Notes: generated by a model from the sequence alone, not told the origin. Shown: positions 1 to 8,476, counted from the stretch's first letter. The stretch is 64,000 nt of DNA from Pseudomonas sp. 10-1B (GCF_000935045.1 NZ_JYKS01000041.1:39683-103682); one strand, 5' to 3'. Numbers and translations are program-made.

Positions 1-2
1 AG

Positions 3-353
3 GCCAGGCTGCTGGAGCAAGAGTTCGTGCTGCACCTGCGGGTCGACAACCCCAATGACAGTCGCCTGTTCATCCGCAATCTGGCGTATTCGATACGCCT
101 GAACGACCTGCTGCTGGTGCAGGATGAAACCAGCATATGGCGCAGTGTGGGCGCGCATGCCCGGCGCACCTTCAAGATCACCGCACGGACCAACCTGTGG
201 CAGCACCTCAAGCCACTGGCCAAGCTGCTGCGCAGCGGGCAACCGCTGCATTACACCCTGCAGGGCGACCTGGCGACCGGGTTGCTCATCCATCGGGACC
301 TGCACTTGTCGCGCAGTGGTGAGATAATCCCCGGCGATAACAACCCGGAGTAA
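3..353 (+). CDS. LEA type 2 / WHy-domain family protein, C-terminal part (cut by window edge)
   Basis: The open frame runs in from the left edge, so the true start is outside the window; a GTG at 27 is an internal codon rather than a convincing start. The visible ~116 residues look like a water-stress/hypersensitive-response (WHy) domain: a beta-rich segment with VDNPND followed by alternating strands (LAYSIRLNDLLL) and a T/R/N-rich strand. Bacterial members are often lipoproteins or periplasmic proteins of unclear function linked to stress tolerance; the signal region cannot be seen here. The stop lies 7 nt before the SEC-C gene, so the two may be cotranscribed. The assignment rests on family resemblance only. 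Confidence 0.6.
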   Translation, partial: ARLLEQEFVLHLRVDNPNDSRLFIRNLAYSIRLNDLLLVQDETSIWRSVGAHARRTFKITARTNLWQHLKPLAKLLRSGQPLHYTLQGDLATGLLIHRDLHLSRSGEIIPGDNNPE

Positions 354-360
354 CCCTGCA

Positions 361-558
361 ATGTCCCAACAACCCCACGTTCATGGCCCTGACTGCAACC
401 ACGATCATGATCACCACCACGATCACGGCCATGTACACGGTCCGCACTGCAACCACGGCCACCAGGAACCGGTACGCAACGCCCTGAAGGACGTTGGCCG
501 TAACGACCCATGCCCGTGCGGTAGCCAAAAGAAGTTCAAGAAGTGCCACGGCGCCTGA
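361..558 (+). CDS. His-rich SEC-C motif small protein
   Basis: This 65-residue protein has two parts. Residues 6-34 contain 13 histidines and two cysteines, with an internal duplication built on VHGP(D/H)CNH. The C-terminus (about 47-64) is a SEC-C zinc-binding module, NDPCPCGSQKKFKKCHG, like the metal-binding tail of SecA. The C-x-C and C-H ligands are all present. SEC-C modules bind Zn and often contact SecB or ribosomes; the His-rich head suggests metal buffering or delivery, which is inference. It starts 7 nt after the LEA-like gene and is followed by a REP pair, so it is probably the last gene of that unit. Confidence 0.8.
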   Translation: MSQQPHVHGPDCNHDHDHHHDHGHVHGPHCNHGHQEPVRNALKDVGRNDPCPCGSQKKFKKCHGA

Positions 559-620
559 CAGGCCACCCTTCGCCGTAGGCAAAAAACCTGGGGCTCGCGC
601 TGTGCCTGTGAGAGCAACTG

Positions 621-728
621 CCTTTGCGGCCCTTCGCGGGCACGCCCGCTCCCACAGGTTTGGCGCTGAGCTATAGAAATGCGCGGTCTCTGTGGGAGCG
701 GGCGTGCCCGCGAAGGGCTGCAGAGCAG
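621..728. repeat. REP-type inverted repeat pair
   Basis: Two oppositely oriented copies of the REP core (gcgggcacgcccgctcccac and its complement) lie at about 626-657 and 690-721. They sit between the SEC-C gene and the convergent PLP-enzyme gene. The pair can fold into a long hairpin and may end transcription from both sides. Confidence 0.85.
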
Positions 729-769
729 CCCCAGTAAAGTCTGGAGGCACAGGCTATACCCGCACGGGA

Positions 770-1672
770 CTACGCGGCCTTGCGCCGGTTCGCCCCCAGC
801 AGGTCCTGATACCACAGGCCGGCGTCATAGGCGATGGTCACCAAGGTAGTGCCGACATAGCGCGGATGCTGGGCCATGCGCTGGGCAACAGCGAGGCAGG
901 CGGCGGCGGTATTGCCGACGAAAATGCCACTTTGCATGTAGAACCAGCGCTGGGCAGCCAGCATTTCGGCGTGTTGCACCTGGGCCCGCTCGTCTACCAG
1001 CGACCAGTCCATGAACGGCGGGCACACCCCCACCGCCATGCCTTCGAAGCGATGATCGGCGAACACGCCAGCTCGCGAGTCACAACCGCAGGGATCGACC
1101 AGCACCGTCGACACCTCGAAGCCATGGTCCTTCAGCCCCAGGGTAATACCGGTGAAGCTGGCACCAGTACCGGCGCAGCCGACAAACAGGATCTCCCGCC
1201 CGGCCCCGGCGTTGGTCAGTTGCACAGCCAGCTCGCTGGCAGTCTGATAACGATGGGCTTCGACACCCACGGGGTTGTTGAACTGATCGGTGTAGAAGTA
1301 TGACTTGCCCAACGCGGCCTGGTTTTCCAGGTGATGCATCACCACATCCTTGGGGGTGGCACCGGCCAGCAGCATTTCCTTGCCAATCAGCCGAGCACCG
1401 AAACACTCCAGCAAATCCCGCTTGGTCTGGCTGAAACTCAGCCCGACCGCCAACTCCACGGCTACCTGGTATTTGTGGCAGGCCGCCAGCAAGCCGAAGC
1501 CGAAACTGCCACCAGTTTTTTCGATGACGGTCGTCACCCCGGGAATGATGTCACCATTGCGCACGGCATGCTCGACGATGCGCCGGGCCGCCCGGTACTT
1601 GTGGCTGCCACCGGGGTTGTTCATTTCCAGCTTGGTGTAGATGCGGTCGCTGACGCTGATGAGCTGGCTCAT
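770..1672 (-). CDS. PLP-dependent fold-type II enzyme (cysteine synthase-like)
   Basis: This 300-residue protein resembles the cysteine synthase/tryptophan synthase beta family. Near the N-terminus NNPGGSHKYRAA places the probable PLP-binding lysine at residue 25; a Gly-rich phosphate-binding loop follows (VGCAGTGASFTG, about 165-176). The usual O-acetylserine sulfhydrylase signature is changed (SHKYR instead of SVKDR), so its nucleophile or substrate may not be sulfide. It is the last gene of a four-gene minus-strand operon and its ATG overlaps the stop of the MFS gene by 4 nt. Because the first gene makes O-acetylserine, a beta-replacement reaction giving a substituted alanine is a reasonable inference. 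Plain cysteine synthase or a deaminase/lyase activity are alternatives. Confidence 0.75.
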   Translation of the reverse strand: MSQLISVSDRIYTKLEMNNPGGSHKYRAARRIVEHAVRNGDIIPGVTTVIEKTGGSFGFGLLAACHKYQVAVELAVGLSFSQTKRDLLECFGARLIGKEMLLAGATPKDVVMHHLENQAALGKSYFYTDQFNNPVGVEAHRYQTASELAVQLTNAGAGREILFVGCAGTGASFTGITLGLKDHGFEVSTVLVDPCGCDSRAGVFADHRFEGMAVGVCPPFMDWSLVDERAQVQHAEMLAAQRWFYMQSGIFVGNTAAACLAVAQRMAQHPRYVGTTLVTIAYDAGLWYQDLLGANRRKAA

Positions 1673-2880
1673 TTGCGGCTACCTTCCAGTGAAGTATTCA
1701 GGCAAGCCTTGTTCTGCATCAGGCCGACAGTGGCAATCAGCAGCCCGATGCACAGGGCCATGCAGATGACATTGGTGCCGTCCCAGCCCACCGAACTCAG
1801 CAACAGCGAAGGGCTGAACGCGCCGATGGTGGCGAAAATGGCGATGGCCAGGTCGTTCTTGCCCTGCATCTGCATCGCTACCGGGCTGTTCTGCAGCGAC
1901 TGGGCCAGCAAGGCACCACCGCCTACATAAGTCAGGTTCCAGCCCAGCCCGAGGGCAATCAGCGCCAAGGTCATCATGGCGTAGCTGTGCGACCAGATAT
2001 TCATCGCCGAGCAACCGATCAACAGGGCCAGGCCCGCACAAATGGTGGTCCTGATGCCCAGCCTCTGGATGATCGCACCGGTGAAGAACGACGGCGCAAA
2101 CATGGCAATCACATGCCACTGAATCGCCAGGCGCACGTCGGTGAAGTCCTCGTGCATGTGCTTCATGTGCATCGAGGCCTGGATCATCAGCAGGTTCATG
2201 ATCCCGTAACCCAGCGCAGCAACGGCCATTGCCACAACCACACTCGGGCTCAACTGCTCGGTACGGGCGCCAGCCGGCTTGGCTGCGCTGCTGGCGGCGC
2301 TGGCCGTACCAGCATCGTTGGGCAGGCACAGGGCGCTCAGCAGTGACAGCAGCGCCAGGCCGACAAACGCGGCGTAACACAGCGAAAACAGTGGGTAGCC
2401 GCCAACGTCCCGCAGCCACTCGGTGAGCATCGGCCCGACCACAGCAGCGATAACGCCGCCTGCCACGACCAGCGAAAGGGCTTTAGGCTTCAAGGCCTGG
2501 GGAAGGTTGTCGGTTGCCGCGAACCGGTTGAAGTTGGCGAACGCGATATACACGCCCAACGCAGAATGGCTGAGTACCAGCGTTGCAAAATGCTGGTGCT
2601 CCACCGCCAGAAAGCCGCTTACACCAGACAGCGCAAGAGGAATCGCGCCGAGCATGAATGCCTTCTTGCGGCCTATGCGGCTCATCAACCTGGAGACCGG
2701 ATAGGTTGCCAGCATCAGGCACAGAAACTGAAAGCCGTACGGCACCGTGGACCACGCGGCGTCAGGCGCCAGCGCGGCGCCGACGATGGCGGCCATGGTC
2801 ACCGACATGACTGCAGTGGTCAGGTTGATCGACTGTGCGGTGAAATACAGGTACGTTCGCCGCGGTAGCGTGCTGTTCAT
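1669..2880 (-). CDS. MFS transporter
   Basis: This 403-residue polytopic membrane protein has about 12 hydrophobic segments and the MFS loop motif between TM2 and TM3 (SRLMSRIGRKKAF). The start at 2880 (MNSTLPRR) is chosen because it gives the 4-nt ATGA overlap with the upstream AlaX-like gene and skips an N-terminal extension that only reads through that gene. A central cytoplasmic loop (about 195-215, Ala/Ser-rich) separates the two six-helix halves. Position in the operon with a serine acetyltransferase and a PLP enzyme suggests it exports or imports the amino acid-like product; the sequence does not show the direction. Confidence 0.85.
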   Translation of the reverse strand: MNSTLPRRTYLYFTAQSINLTTAVMSVTMAAIVGAALAPDAAWSTVPYGFQFLCLMLATYPVSRLMSRIGRKKAFMLGAIPLALSGVSGFLAVEHQHFATLVLSHSALGVYIAFANFNRFAATDNLPQALKPKALSLVVAGGVIAAVVGPMLTEWLRDVGGYPLFSLCYAAFVGLALLSLLSALCLPNDAGTASAASSAAKPAGARTEQLSPSVVVAMAVAALGYGIMNLLMIQASMHMKHMHEDFTDVRLAIQWHVIAMFAPSFFTGAIIQRLGIRTTICAGLALLIGCSAMNIWSHSYAMMTLALIALGLGWNLTYVGGGALLAQSLQNSPVAMQMQGKNDLAIAIFATIGAFSPSLLLSSVGWDGTNVICMALCIGLLIATVGLMQNKACLNTSLEGSRK

Positions 2881-3665
2881 AGTGCGTGCTCGTGATAGGT
2901 GGACAGGTCGATTTCGGCATCGGGGAACACGCAGATCAGCCGTTCCTTGCCTTTGCCCAGCCGTTTGCGCCTGACGCTCAGGCGGCCGATACGCCGTGGT
3001 GAATCGAGGTGTGTGCCACCGCACGGGATTTCGATGCCGTCGTAGGTCCACAAGCGCGCGTCTTCCAGCCCCTCGACCGCGTAGTGCTCGATGGGCGCAT
3101 CGTTGCCGATCAACTCATTCGCCCGCCGTTCTATTTCAACCACGTCTTCGGCCGTGAAGGCGTCCTCGACCAGGAAGTCGAAACGTGCCGTGTCCTCTTT
3201 GATATGGCAGCCGATGGTCCATTGCTTCAACTCTTCACGCAGCCCGATCGCAGCGGCATACAGGAAGTGGCTGGCACTGTGCGACAGCGTCAGCCGTTCG
3301 CGCCGTTCTATATCAATCGTGACGCGGGCCGGCATGCCGACGGTGACTTCATCCAACAAGTGCAGGTCATCAGGGTGCAGGCTGTGAATAATGATGCCGC
3401 CCAGTTTTCCGCCTTTGAAACCTTCCAGGCGAATCGGGCTGCCGTAGAGTTTTTTAACCCAGACAAACCGCACAGTACCGATCGGTAATTCAATCGTGCC
3501 GAAGTCGGCTTCCTGGCCGCCACCTTCCGGGTAGGCCACGGTACTTTGCAACTCGATGCCGTCACTGTGCACACGCGTTACTTGAGTATTCGCGCCCGCC
3601 AGGTATTGGTCTTTGTAATACAGCTTCTCGGTATTGCGTAAAACTTCATAGTTCAGAGAGTTCAT
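2877..3665 (-). CDS. AlaX-like alanyl-tRNA editing hydrolase
   Basis: This 262-residue protein matches stand-alone editing domains of alanyl-tRNA synthetase (AlaX, with the N-terminal subdomain). It has the glycine-rich YPEGGGQEADFG motif (45-56) and all four expected Zn ligands: H129 and H133 in HSASH, and C215 and H219 in CGGTH. AlaX proteins hydrolyse mischarged tRNA(Ala) (Ser or Gly) in the cytosol. It overlaps its neighbours by 4 nt on each side, so translation is coupled. Finding it between a serine acetyltransferase and a transporter is unusual for a housekeeping editor. It may clear tRNA charged with the pathway product, or it may have been recruited as a hydrolase for an amino acid ester or amide. 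Confidence 0.85.
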   Translation of the reverse strand: MNSLNYEVLRNTEKLYYKDQYLAGANTQVTRVHSDGIELQSTVAYPEGGGQEADFGTIELPIGTVRFVWVKKLYGSPIRLEGFKGGKLGGIIIHSLHPDDLHLLDEVTVGMPARVTIDIERRERLTLSHSASHFLYAAAIGLREELKQWTIGCHIKEDTARFDFLVEDAFTAEDVVEIERRANELIGNDAPIEHYAVEGLEDARLWTYDGIEIPCGGTHLDSPRRIGRLSVRRKRLGKGKERLICVFPDAEIDLSTYHEHAL

Positions 3666-4375
3666 GCTTCCAGTACCACCTGCAATGATGTTTTTACCTG
3701 CACCCGGGCAGCGGCAGGGACGTCTTTGGTAACAATGCAGCCCGGCCCGATGAAGGCGCCGTCACCAACGTGGATAGCGCCCAGTACACTGGCGAAAGCG
3801 CCGATCTGTACCCGGTTGCCCAAGGTCGGGTGCCTGGCGCTCGAAGGGTTGTCGCTGATGCCGCGGGCGCCCAGGGTGACGCCGCCGAGCACGTAGCAGT
3901 CGTCACCGATGGTCGATGTTTCACCAATCACGGTGCCCATGCCGTGATCGATGATGAAGCGCGCACCGATACGGCTGCGGAAATGGATTTCCGCCCCCGA
4001 AAGCATTTTTCCGCGCCTGGAGACCAGGGCGGCCAGGCATTGGCCACCGGCACCGTATGTACTGGCGGTGTTGTTATAGATCCAATGGGCAAGCCGGTAA
4101 TGCAAAACAGCGGAATAAGACGTGTAGGTTTTTGCAATGAATACCAGATCGCGGCCTGCCGCCGGATCTTTCATGGCAAATGCCTGCAAGTCGGCATGGG
4201 CCTGTTCGGTCACACTTTCAATAATCAGTGTTTGTTTCAGCACTTCGAACTCGTCGATTGAGCAGCATTCCAATAACGCCGAGGTCACAAGGTTCTTTAC
4301 AACTTTGAATGACTCCAGTTCGTCAGGCACAGGAAGCCTGGCAATGACAGCTGTTTGCATGTCCATAGGGTGCAT
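3662..4375 (-). CDS. Serine O-acetyltransferase (CysE/EpsC-like)
   Basis: The protein (237 residues from the start used) carries a C-terminal left-handed beta-helix of hexapeptide repeats with the serine acetyltransferase signature FIIDHGMGTVIGET and the DDCYVLGGVTLGARG turn. An N-terminal helical domain (about 1-130) is as expected for CysE-type enzymes. The Asp-His of DHG is the catalytic dyad known in the family. It transfers acetyl from acetyl-CoA to L-serine, giving O-acetylserine. The start is uncertain: ATG 4375, 4366 and 4360 are all in frame and none has a strong Shine-Dalgarno. It is the first gene of the operon and is transcribed divergently from the MocR regulator. An extra copy in a specialised operon suggests a use other than bulk cysteine synthesis. 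Confidence 0.85.
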   Translation of the reverse strand: MHPMDMQTAVIARLPVPDELESFKVVKNLVTSALLECCSIDEFEVLKQTLIIESVTEQAHADLQAFAMKDPAAGRDLVFIAKTYTSYSAVLHYRLAHWIYNNTASTYGAGGQCLAALVSRRGKMLSGAEIHFRSRIGARFIIDHGMGTVIGETSTIGDDCYVLGGVTLGARGISDNPSSARHPTLGNRVQIGAFASVLGAIHVGDGAFIGPGCIVTKDVPAAARVQVKTSLQVVLEA

Positions 4376-4502
4376 GGCTCGATATCCAGTGGTCTGGTCT
4401 GCACAGACGCTAAAAGTGCCGCCTTCGCTGGCAGCCGAAAGTTCCGACAAGGGGATATTGGCAGGTACTGGCCATTTGCAAACGAACAGTCGACAAGCAT
4501 TT

Positions 4503-4533
4503 CCGTTAACTGTTAGGCTTTTTTTTCTAACGG
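4503..4533. promoter_or_regulatory. Candidate operator of the MocR regulator in the divergent promoter region
   Basis: The 171-nt divergent spacer holds an inverted repeat GTTAG-N10-CTAAC (4512-4531), flanked by a second arm CCGTTA (4503) against TAACGG (4528). The spacer inside is a run of T. It lies 14 nt before the regulator ATG, where binding would affect both the regulator and the operon. The assignment is by position and symmetry only. Confidence 0.4.
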
Positions 4534-4546
4534 TTTCGGAACTGCC

Positions 4547-5905
4547 ATGACCAACTGCAGCCTTCATCACCTGTTGAAGCAACGCCTCGATGCAGGTGAG
4601 TGGTTGCCTGGGCAACGCATGCCCTCCATCCGCAAGCTGACGGCCGCAGTCGACTTCAGTTACCACGACGTGGTCTCGGCCTATGCCCAGCTGGTCAGCG
4701 AAGGTGTGTTGACGGCCTCACCTGGCCGAGGCTACTTCGTCGCCAACCGGACCCAGCAAGCGAGCGTGATCCATGAACCCGAGTGCATGGCCGGCGATCC
4801 GCTGTTCCGCCTGCTGCAGGGTGGACAGCACTACACCAAACTGGGCAGCGGCTGGTTGCCCCCGGCGTGGCGCGACACCGAACTGCTGGCCAAGGCGATT
4901 CGGCGCACGGCGCGGCTGGAGCAAAGTTCGCTGGCCGAGTACGGTGACATCCAGGGTTACCTGCCCATGCGTAAACAACTGTGCGTGCACATGAAACGGC
5001 TGACCCGTGTCGAGGCCCGCCCCAACCAGTTGCTGACCACGCTGGGCGCCACGCAAGGCCTGGACCTGGTTGCACGGTTGCTGATCAAGCCGGGCGACCA
5101 CGTTTTTGTCGATGAACCGGGCAACGGCAACCTGATCAAGCTGATCCAGCTGGCGGGCGGGCATGTGGTCGGCATCCGGCGCACCCAGGACGGGCCGGAC
5201 ATCGAAGAAATGCGCAGCTACCTGGCCCGGCACAAGGTCAGGGCGTTCTTCTGCAACAGCACTTTCCACAACCCGACTGGCAGCAACATCAGCCCGCACA
5301 ACGCCTTCAGCGTGCTGCGCCTGGCGGTGGAACACGAGTTCTTCGTGGTCGAGGACGATGTGTATGGCGACTTCAGCCCGGCCGTGCGCCAAACCTTCGC
5401 CGAGCTGGACAACCTGGACCGGGTCATCTACATCGGCAGCTTCTCCAAATGCCTGTCGGCATCGCTGCGCGTGGGTTTCATTGCCTGCTCGCAAGATCTG
5501 ATCGAGCCGCTGACACGCCTGAAATTACTGACCTGCGTTGCCGTTCCGGCGTTTTGCGAGCGCTTCGTCAACACCATATTGTCGGATGGCACCTATGCCC
5601 GGCATATGAAGGACGTGCAGCAGCGCCTGATCCGCCAGCAAGTCCAGACCCAACGCCTGTTGCTCGAGCGCGGCTGGCAATTCGAAATCGCGCCGCAGGG
5701 AGGCATGTTCCTCTGGGTCTACCACCCGGACCTGCCAGACCTGCAACCCTTCATGCACAAACTGGAGCGACACAAGATCCTGCTGATGCCCGGCTCCGCA
5801 TTCGCTGTCAGCCGTGACTACCGACGCTACGCACGTATCAATTGCACGCATTTTTCCGACGCCCTTGCGGAGCATTTCGACGTTTGCCCCAGCGTGATCA
5901 AATAA
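4547..5905 (+). CDS. MocR-type (GntR/aminotransferase) transcriptional regulator
   Basis: This 452-residue regulator has an N-terminal GntR winged helix (about 1-70, with GQRMPSIRKLTAAVDFS) joined to a fold-type I aminotransferase domain (about 100-445). The PLP Schiff-base lysine is K301 in SFSKCLSASLR, and NSTFHNPTG is the usual substrate-loop motif. MocR proteins sense amino acids or PLP adducts and usually control the divergent gene; here that is the serine acetyltransferase operon. So the likely effector is an amino acid made or used by that operon. The start at 4547 is the first in-frame ATG and begins directly at the DNA-binding domain. Confidence 0.9.
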   Translation: MTNCSLHHLLKQRLDAGEWLPGQRMPSIRKLTAAVDFSYHDVVSAYAQLVSEGVLTASPGRGYFVANRTQQASVIHEPECMAGDPLFRLLQGGQHYTKLGSGWLPPAWRDTELLAKAIRRTARLEQSSLAEYGDIQGYLPMRKQLCVHMKRLTRVEARPNQLLTTLGATQGLDLVARLLIKPGDHVFVDEPGNGNLIKLIQLAGGHVVGIRRTQDGPDIEEMRSYLARHKVRAFFCNSTFHNPTGSNISPHNAFSVLRLAVEHEFFVVEDDVYGDFSPAVRQTFAELDNLDRVIYIGSFSKCLSASLRVGFIACSQDLIEPLTRLKLLTCVAVPAFCERFVNTILSDGTYARHMKDVQQRLIRQQVQTQRLLLERGWQFEIAPQGGMFLWVYHPDLPDLQPFMHKLERHKILLMPGSAFAVSRDYRRYARINCTHFSDALAEHFDVCPSVIK

Positions 5906-5990
5906 ACCGACCTGGGACCTTGCATGGCGCCTGCGCGCTTACTACCTTAGCGCCTTTCCAAACCAGCCTCGCCTTGCAGGAGCCCTTGTC

Positions 5991-8432
5991 ATGGCCGCCC
6001 CCGCCTTTCCTCCCTTCCGCCCGCGCCTCGCAACCGCTGCCACGCTGCTCGGCATGCTCGGGCTGGCCGGCTGCCAGACGGGCGGCTACCAGGACAGCGT
6101 GCCACCGACCAGCGGCGTGCAGCCGCTCAAGGGCCTGGCGCAGAACGTTTCGGTACGGCGCAACGCCATGGGCGCACCGCTGATCGAAAGCAGCAGCTTC
6201 CATGACGCGCTGTTCAGCCTGGGGTATGTGCATGCCGGCGACCGCATCGAGCAGATGGTCGCCATGCGCCTGCTTGCCCAGGGCCGCCTCGCCGAACTGG
6301 CAGGCCGCGAAGCACTGGACATCGACCGCCTGATGCGCGCCGCCAACCTCAAGCAGAGCGCCGCCCAGCAATACGCCGACGCATCGCCACGGCTCAAACG
6401 CTTCTTCGAAGTGTACGCACGTGGGGTAAACGCCTATCTGTTCCGCTATCGCGACAAGCTACCCGCTAGCCTGGCCAACAGTGGCTATCGCCCCGAATAC
6501 TGGAAACCCGAAGACTCGGCGCTGATCTTCAGCCTGTACGCCTTCAGCCAGTCGGTGAACCTGCAAGAGGAATTGAGCGCCCTGACCCTGGCGCAGAAAG
6601 CCGGCAGCGACAAGCTGGCCTGGCTGCTGCCCGGCGCTGCGGACGAGCCGTTGGCCGAAAGCGAAGTGGACAAGCTCAAGGGCCTGAACCTGGCCAGCCA
6701 AATGCCGGGCCTACCGGCCTTGGCAGCCGCCAGCCAGAAGCTGGCCGACCTCGACCTGCTCGGTAGCCCGGGCTCGGCCAACCTGGCCCTGGGCCCGCTG
6801 CGCAGCCGCAGCGGCAAGAGCCTGCTGGCCAGCGACAGCCGCGCCTCCTGGGCCCTTGGCCCGGTACAGATCCACACCAGCAAGTACCAGGTCGCCGGCC
6901 TGTCGCTGCCCGGCCTGCCGATCGTGCTGGCCGGCTACAACGGCAAGCTGGCCTGGAGCAGCAGCGCAGTCATGGCCGACAACCAGGACCTGTACCTGGA
7001 GCAGCTACGCCGCCAGGGCAGCCAGCTGAACTACCTGGCCGACGGCAAATGGCTGCCGGCCCGCGCCCGTAGCGAAACCTTCTTCGTCCGTGGCCAGCGC
7101 CCACTGCGCGAGGTGATGTACGACACCCGCCACGGCACCCTGCTGGCCCAGCCAGACAATGCCAGCCTGGGCCTGGCGCTCAACCTGCCGCAGTTCAAGG
7201 GCGACCGCAGCCTGGATGCGCTGTTCGACCTGACCCGCGCCAACAGCGTGGAGCGTGCCTTCGACAGCACCCGTGAAGTGACCGCCGCCGCCCTCAACTT
7301 CGTCTTCGCCGAGCCAGAGCACATCGGCTGGCAAGTCAGTGGCCGCTACCCCAACCGCCGCGAAGGCCAGGGCCTGCTGCCCTCGCCGGGCTGGGACGGG
7401 CGTTACGACTGGGACGGTTATGCCGACCCGATGCTGCACCCTTACGACCAGGACCCACCCGCCGGCTGGATCGGCCACGCCAACCAGCGCAGCCTGCCGC
7501 GCGGTTACGGGATGCAGTTGTCCAACACCTGGTACTACCCCGAGCGCGCCGAGCGCCTGGCCCAGCTGGCCGGCAATGGCCGCCATGACAGCCGCAGCCT
7601 GATGGCCCTGCAGAACGACCAGGAGACCCTACTGGCCGACAAGCTCAAGCAGATGTTCGACGCCCCCGGCATGGCCCAGCCGCTGAAGCAGGCGATCGAC
7701 GCCCTGCCGGCAGCGCAGCGCGACAAGGCCCGCGACGCGCTGGCCCGGCTCAAGGCCTTCGATGGCCGCCTGAGCCCGGTATCTGCGGATGCCGCGCTGT
7801 ATGAGCTGTTCCTTCAGGAAGTGGCACGGCAGACCTTCCTCGATGACCTGGGCCCGGAGTCCGGCCCGGCCTGGCAGGCGTTCGTCAGCAATGCACGGTT
7901 GTCGTTCTCGGCGCAGGCCGACCACCTGCTCGGCCGCGACGACAGCCCGTTCTGGGATGACCGCAACACCCCGCAAAAAGAAGACAAGCCGGCCATCCTC
8001 GCCCGTAGCCTGGCTGGCGCAGTGGATGCCGGCACCGCGCAACTGGGCGCCGACCGCCGCGCCTGGCAGTGGGGCAAGTTGCACCAGTACCGCTGGCCGG
8101 CACCGGCCTACCATGGCCTGGGCGATGCCATCAGCCGTTCGCCGCTGGCCGCAGGCGGCGACTTCACCACGCTGGCCCTGACGCCCTATGCCTGGGGCAG
8201 CGACTTCGACACTCGCCTGCCCGCCTCGGCGCGGATGATCGTCGACTTCGGCCAGGTCGAACCGTTGCAAGTTCTGACCAGCAGCGGACAATCCGGCAAC
8301 CCGGCCAGTGCGCATTACAACGACGGGCTGGATGCCTGGTTCAAAGGGCGCTTCATGAGCCTGCCGCTGCAACAGCAGAACTTCGGGCGGGCGTATGGCA
8401 GCCAGCGCTTGACCTTGGTGCCTGGCAAGTAG
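5991..8432 (+). CDS. Penicillin acylase family Ntn-hydrolase lipoprotein (QuiP/PvdQ-like acylase)
   Basis: This 813-residue protein starts with a signal peptide ending in a lipobox (GLAGC, Cys about 28), so it is predicted to be a lipoprotein. The body is a penicillin-acylase-type Ntn hydrolase precursor: alpha part with SLGYVHAGDRIEQM (about 75-90), then the processing site PGSANLALGP where S262 is the likely autocatalytic nucleophile, then a large beta part. Relatives hydrolyse N-acyl-homoserine lactones (QuiP, PvdQ) or other acyl amides. The exact substrate cannot be read from sequence. It stands alone with a bidirectional terminator behind it. I leave the symbol empty because QuiP and other paralogues are hard to separate by eye. 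Confidence 0.85.
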   Translation: MAAPAFPPFRPRLATAATLLGMLGLAGCQTGGYQDSVPPTSGVQPLKGLAQNVSVRRNAMGAPLIESSSFHDALFSLGYVHAGDRIEQMVAMRLLAQGRLAELAGREALDIDRLMRAANLKQSAAQQYADASPRLKRFFEVYARGVNAYLFRYRDKLPASLANSGYRPEYWKPEDSALIFSLYAFSQSVNLQEELSALTLAQKAGSDKLAWLLPGAADEPLAESEVDKLKGLNLASQMPGLPALAAASQKLADLDLLGSPGSANLALGPLRSRSGKSLLASDSRASWALGPVQIHTSKYQVAGLSLPGLPIVLAGYNGKLAWSSSAVMADNQDLYLEQLRRQGSQLNYLADGKWLPARARSETFFVRGQRPLREVMYDTRHGTLLAQPDNASLGLALNLPQFKGDRSLDALFDLTRANSVERAFDSTREVTAAALNFVFAEPEHIGWQVSGRYPNRREGQGLLPSPGWDGRYDWDGYADPMLHPYDQDPPAGWIGHANQRSLPRGYGMQLSNTWYYPERAERLAQLAGNGRHDSRSLMALQNDQETLLADKLKQMFDAPGMAQPLKQAIDALPAAQRDKARDALARLKAFDGRLSPVSADAALYELFLQEVARQTFLDDLGPESGPAWQAFVSNARLSFSAQADHLLGRDDSPFWDDRNTPQKEDKPAILARSLAGAVDAGTAQLGADRRAWQWGKLHQYRWPAPAYHGLGDAISRSPLAAGGDFTTLALTPYAWGSDFDTRLPASARMIVDFGQVEPLQVLTSSGQSGNPASAHYNDGLDAWFKGRFMSLPLQQQNFGRAYGSQRLTLVPGK

Positions 8433-8440
8433 AGCGCTTA

Positions 8441-8470
8441 GCCAAAGCCGTCATTCATGGCGGCTTTGGC
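8441..8470. terminator. Bidirectional terminator-like hairpin
   Basis: GCCAAAGCCG pairs with CGGCTTTGGC around a 10-nt centre, between the convergent acylase and HicB-type genes. There is no strong T-run, so it may act as a stem-loop shared by both transcripts. Confidence 0.6.
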
Positions 8471-8476
8471 CTGACG

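Noticed and set aside
770..1672. Standard cysteine synthase name (cysK/cysM) for the PLP enzyme
   Set aside because: The active-site motif and operon context differ from both; only family level is supported.
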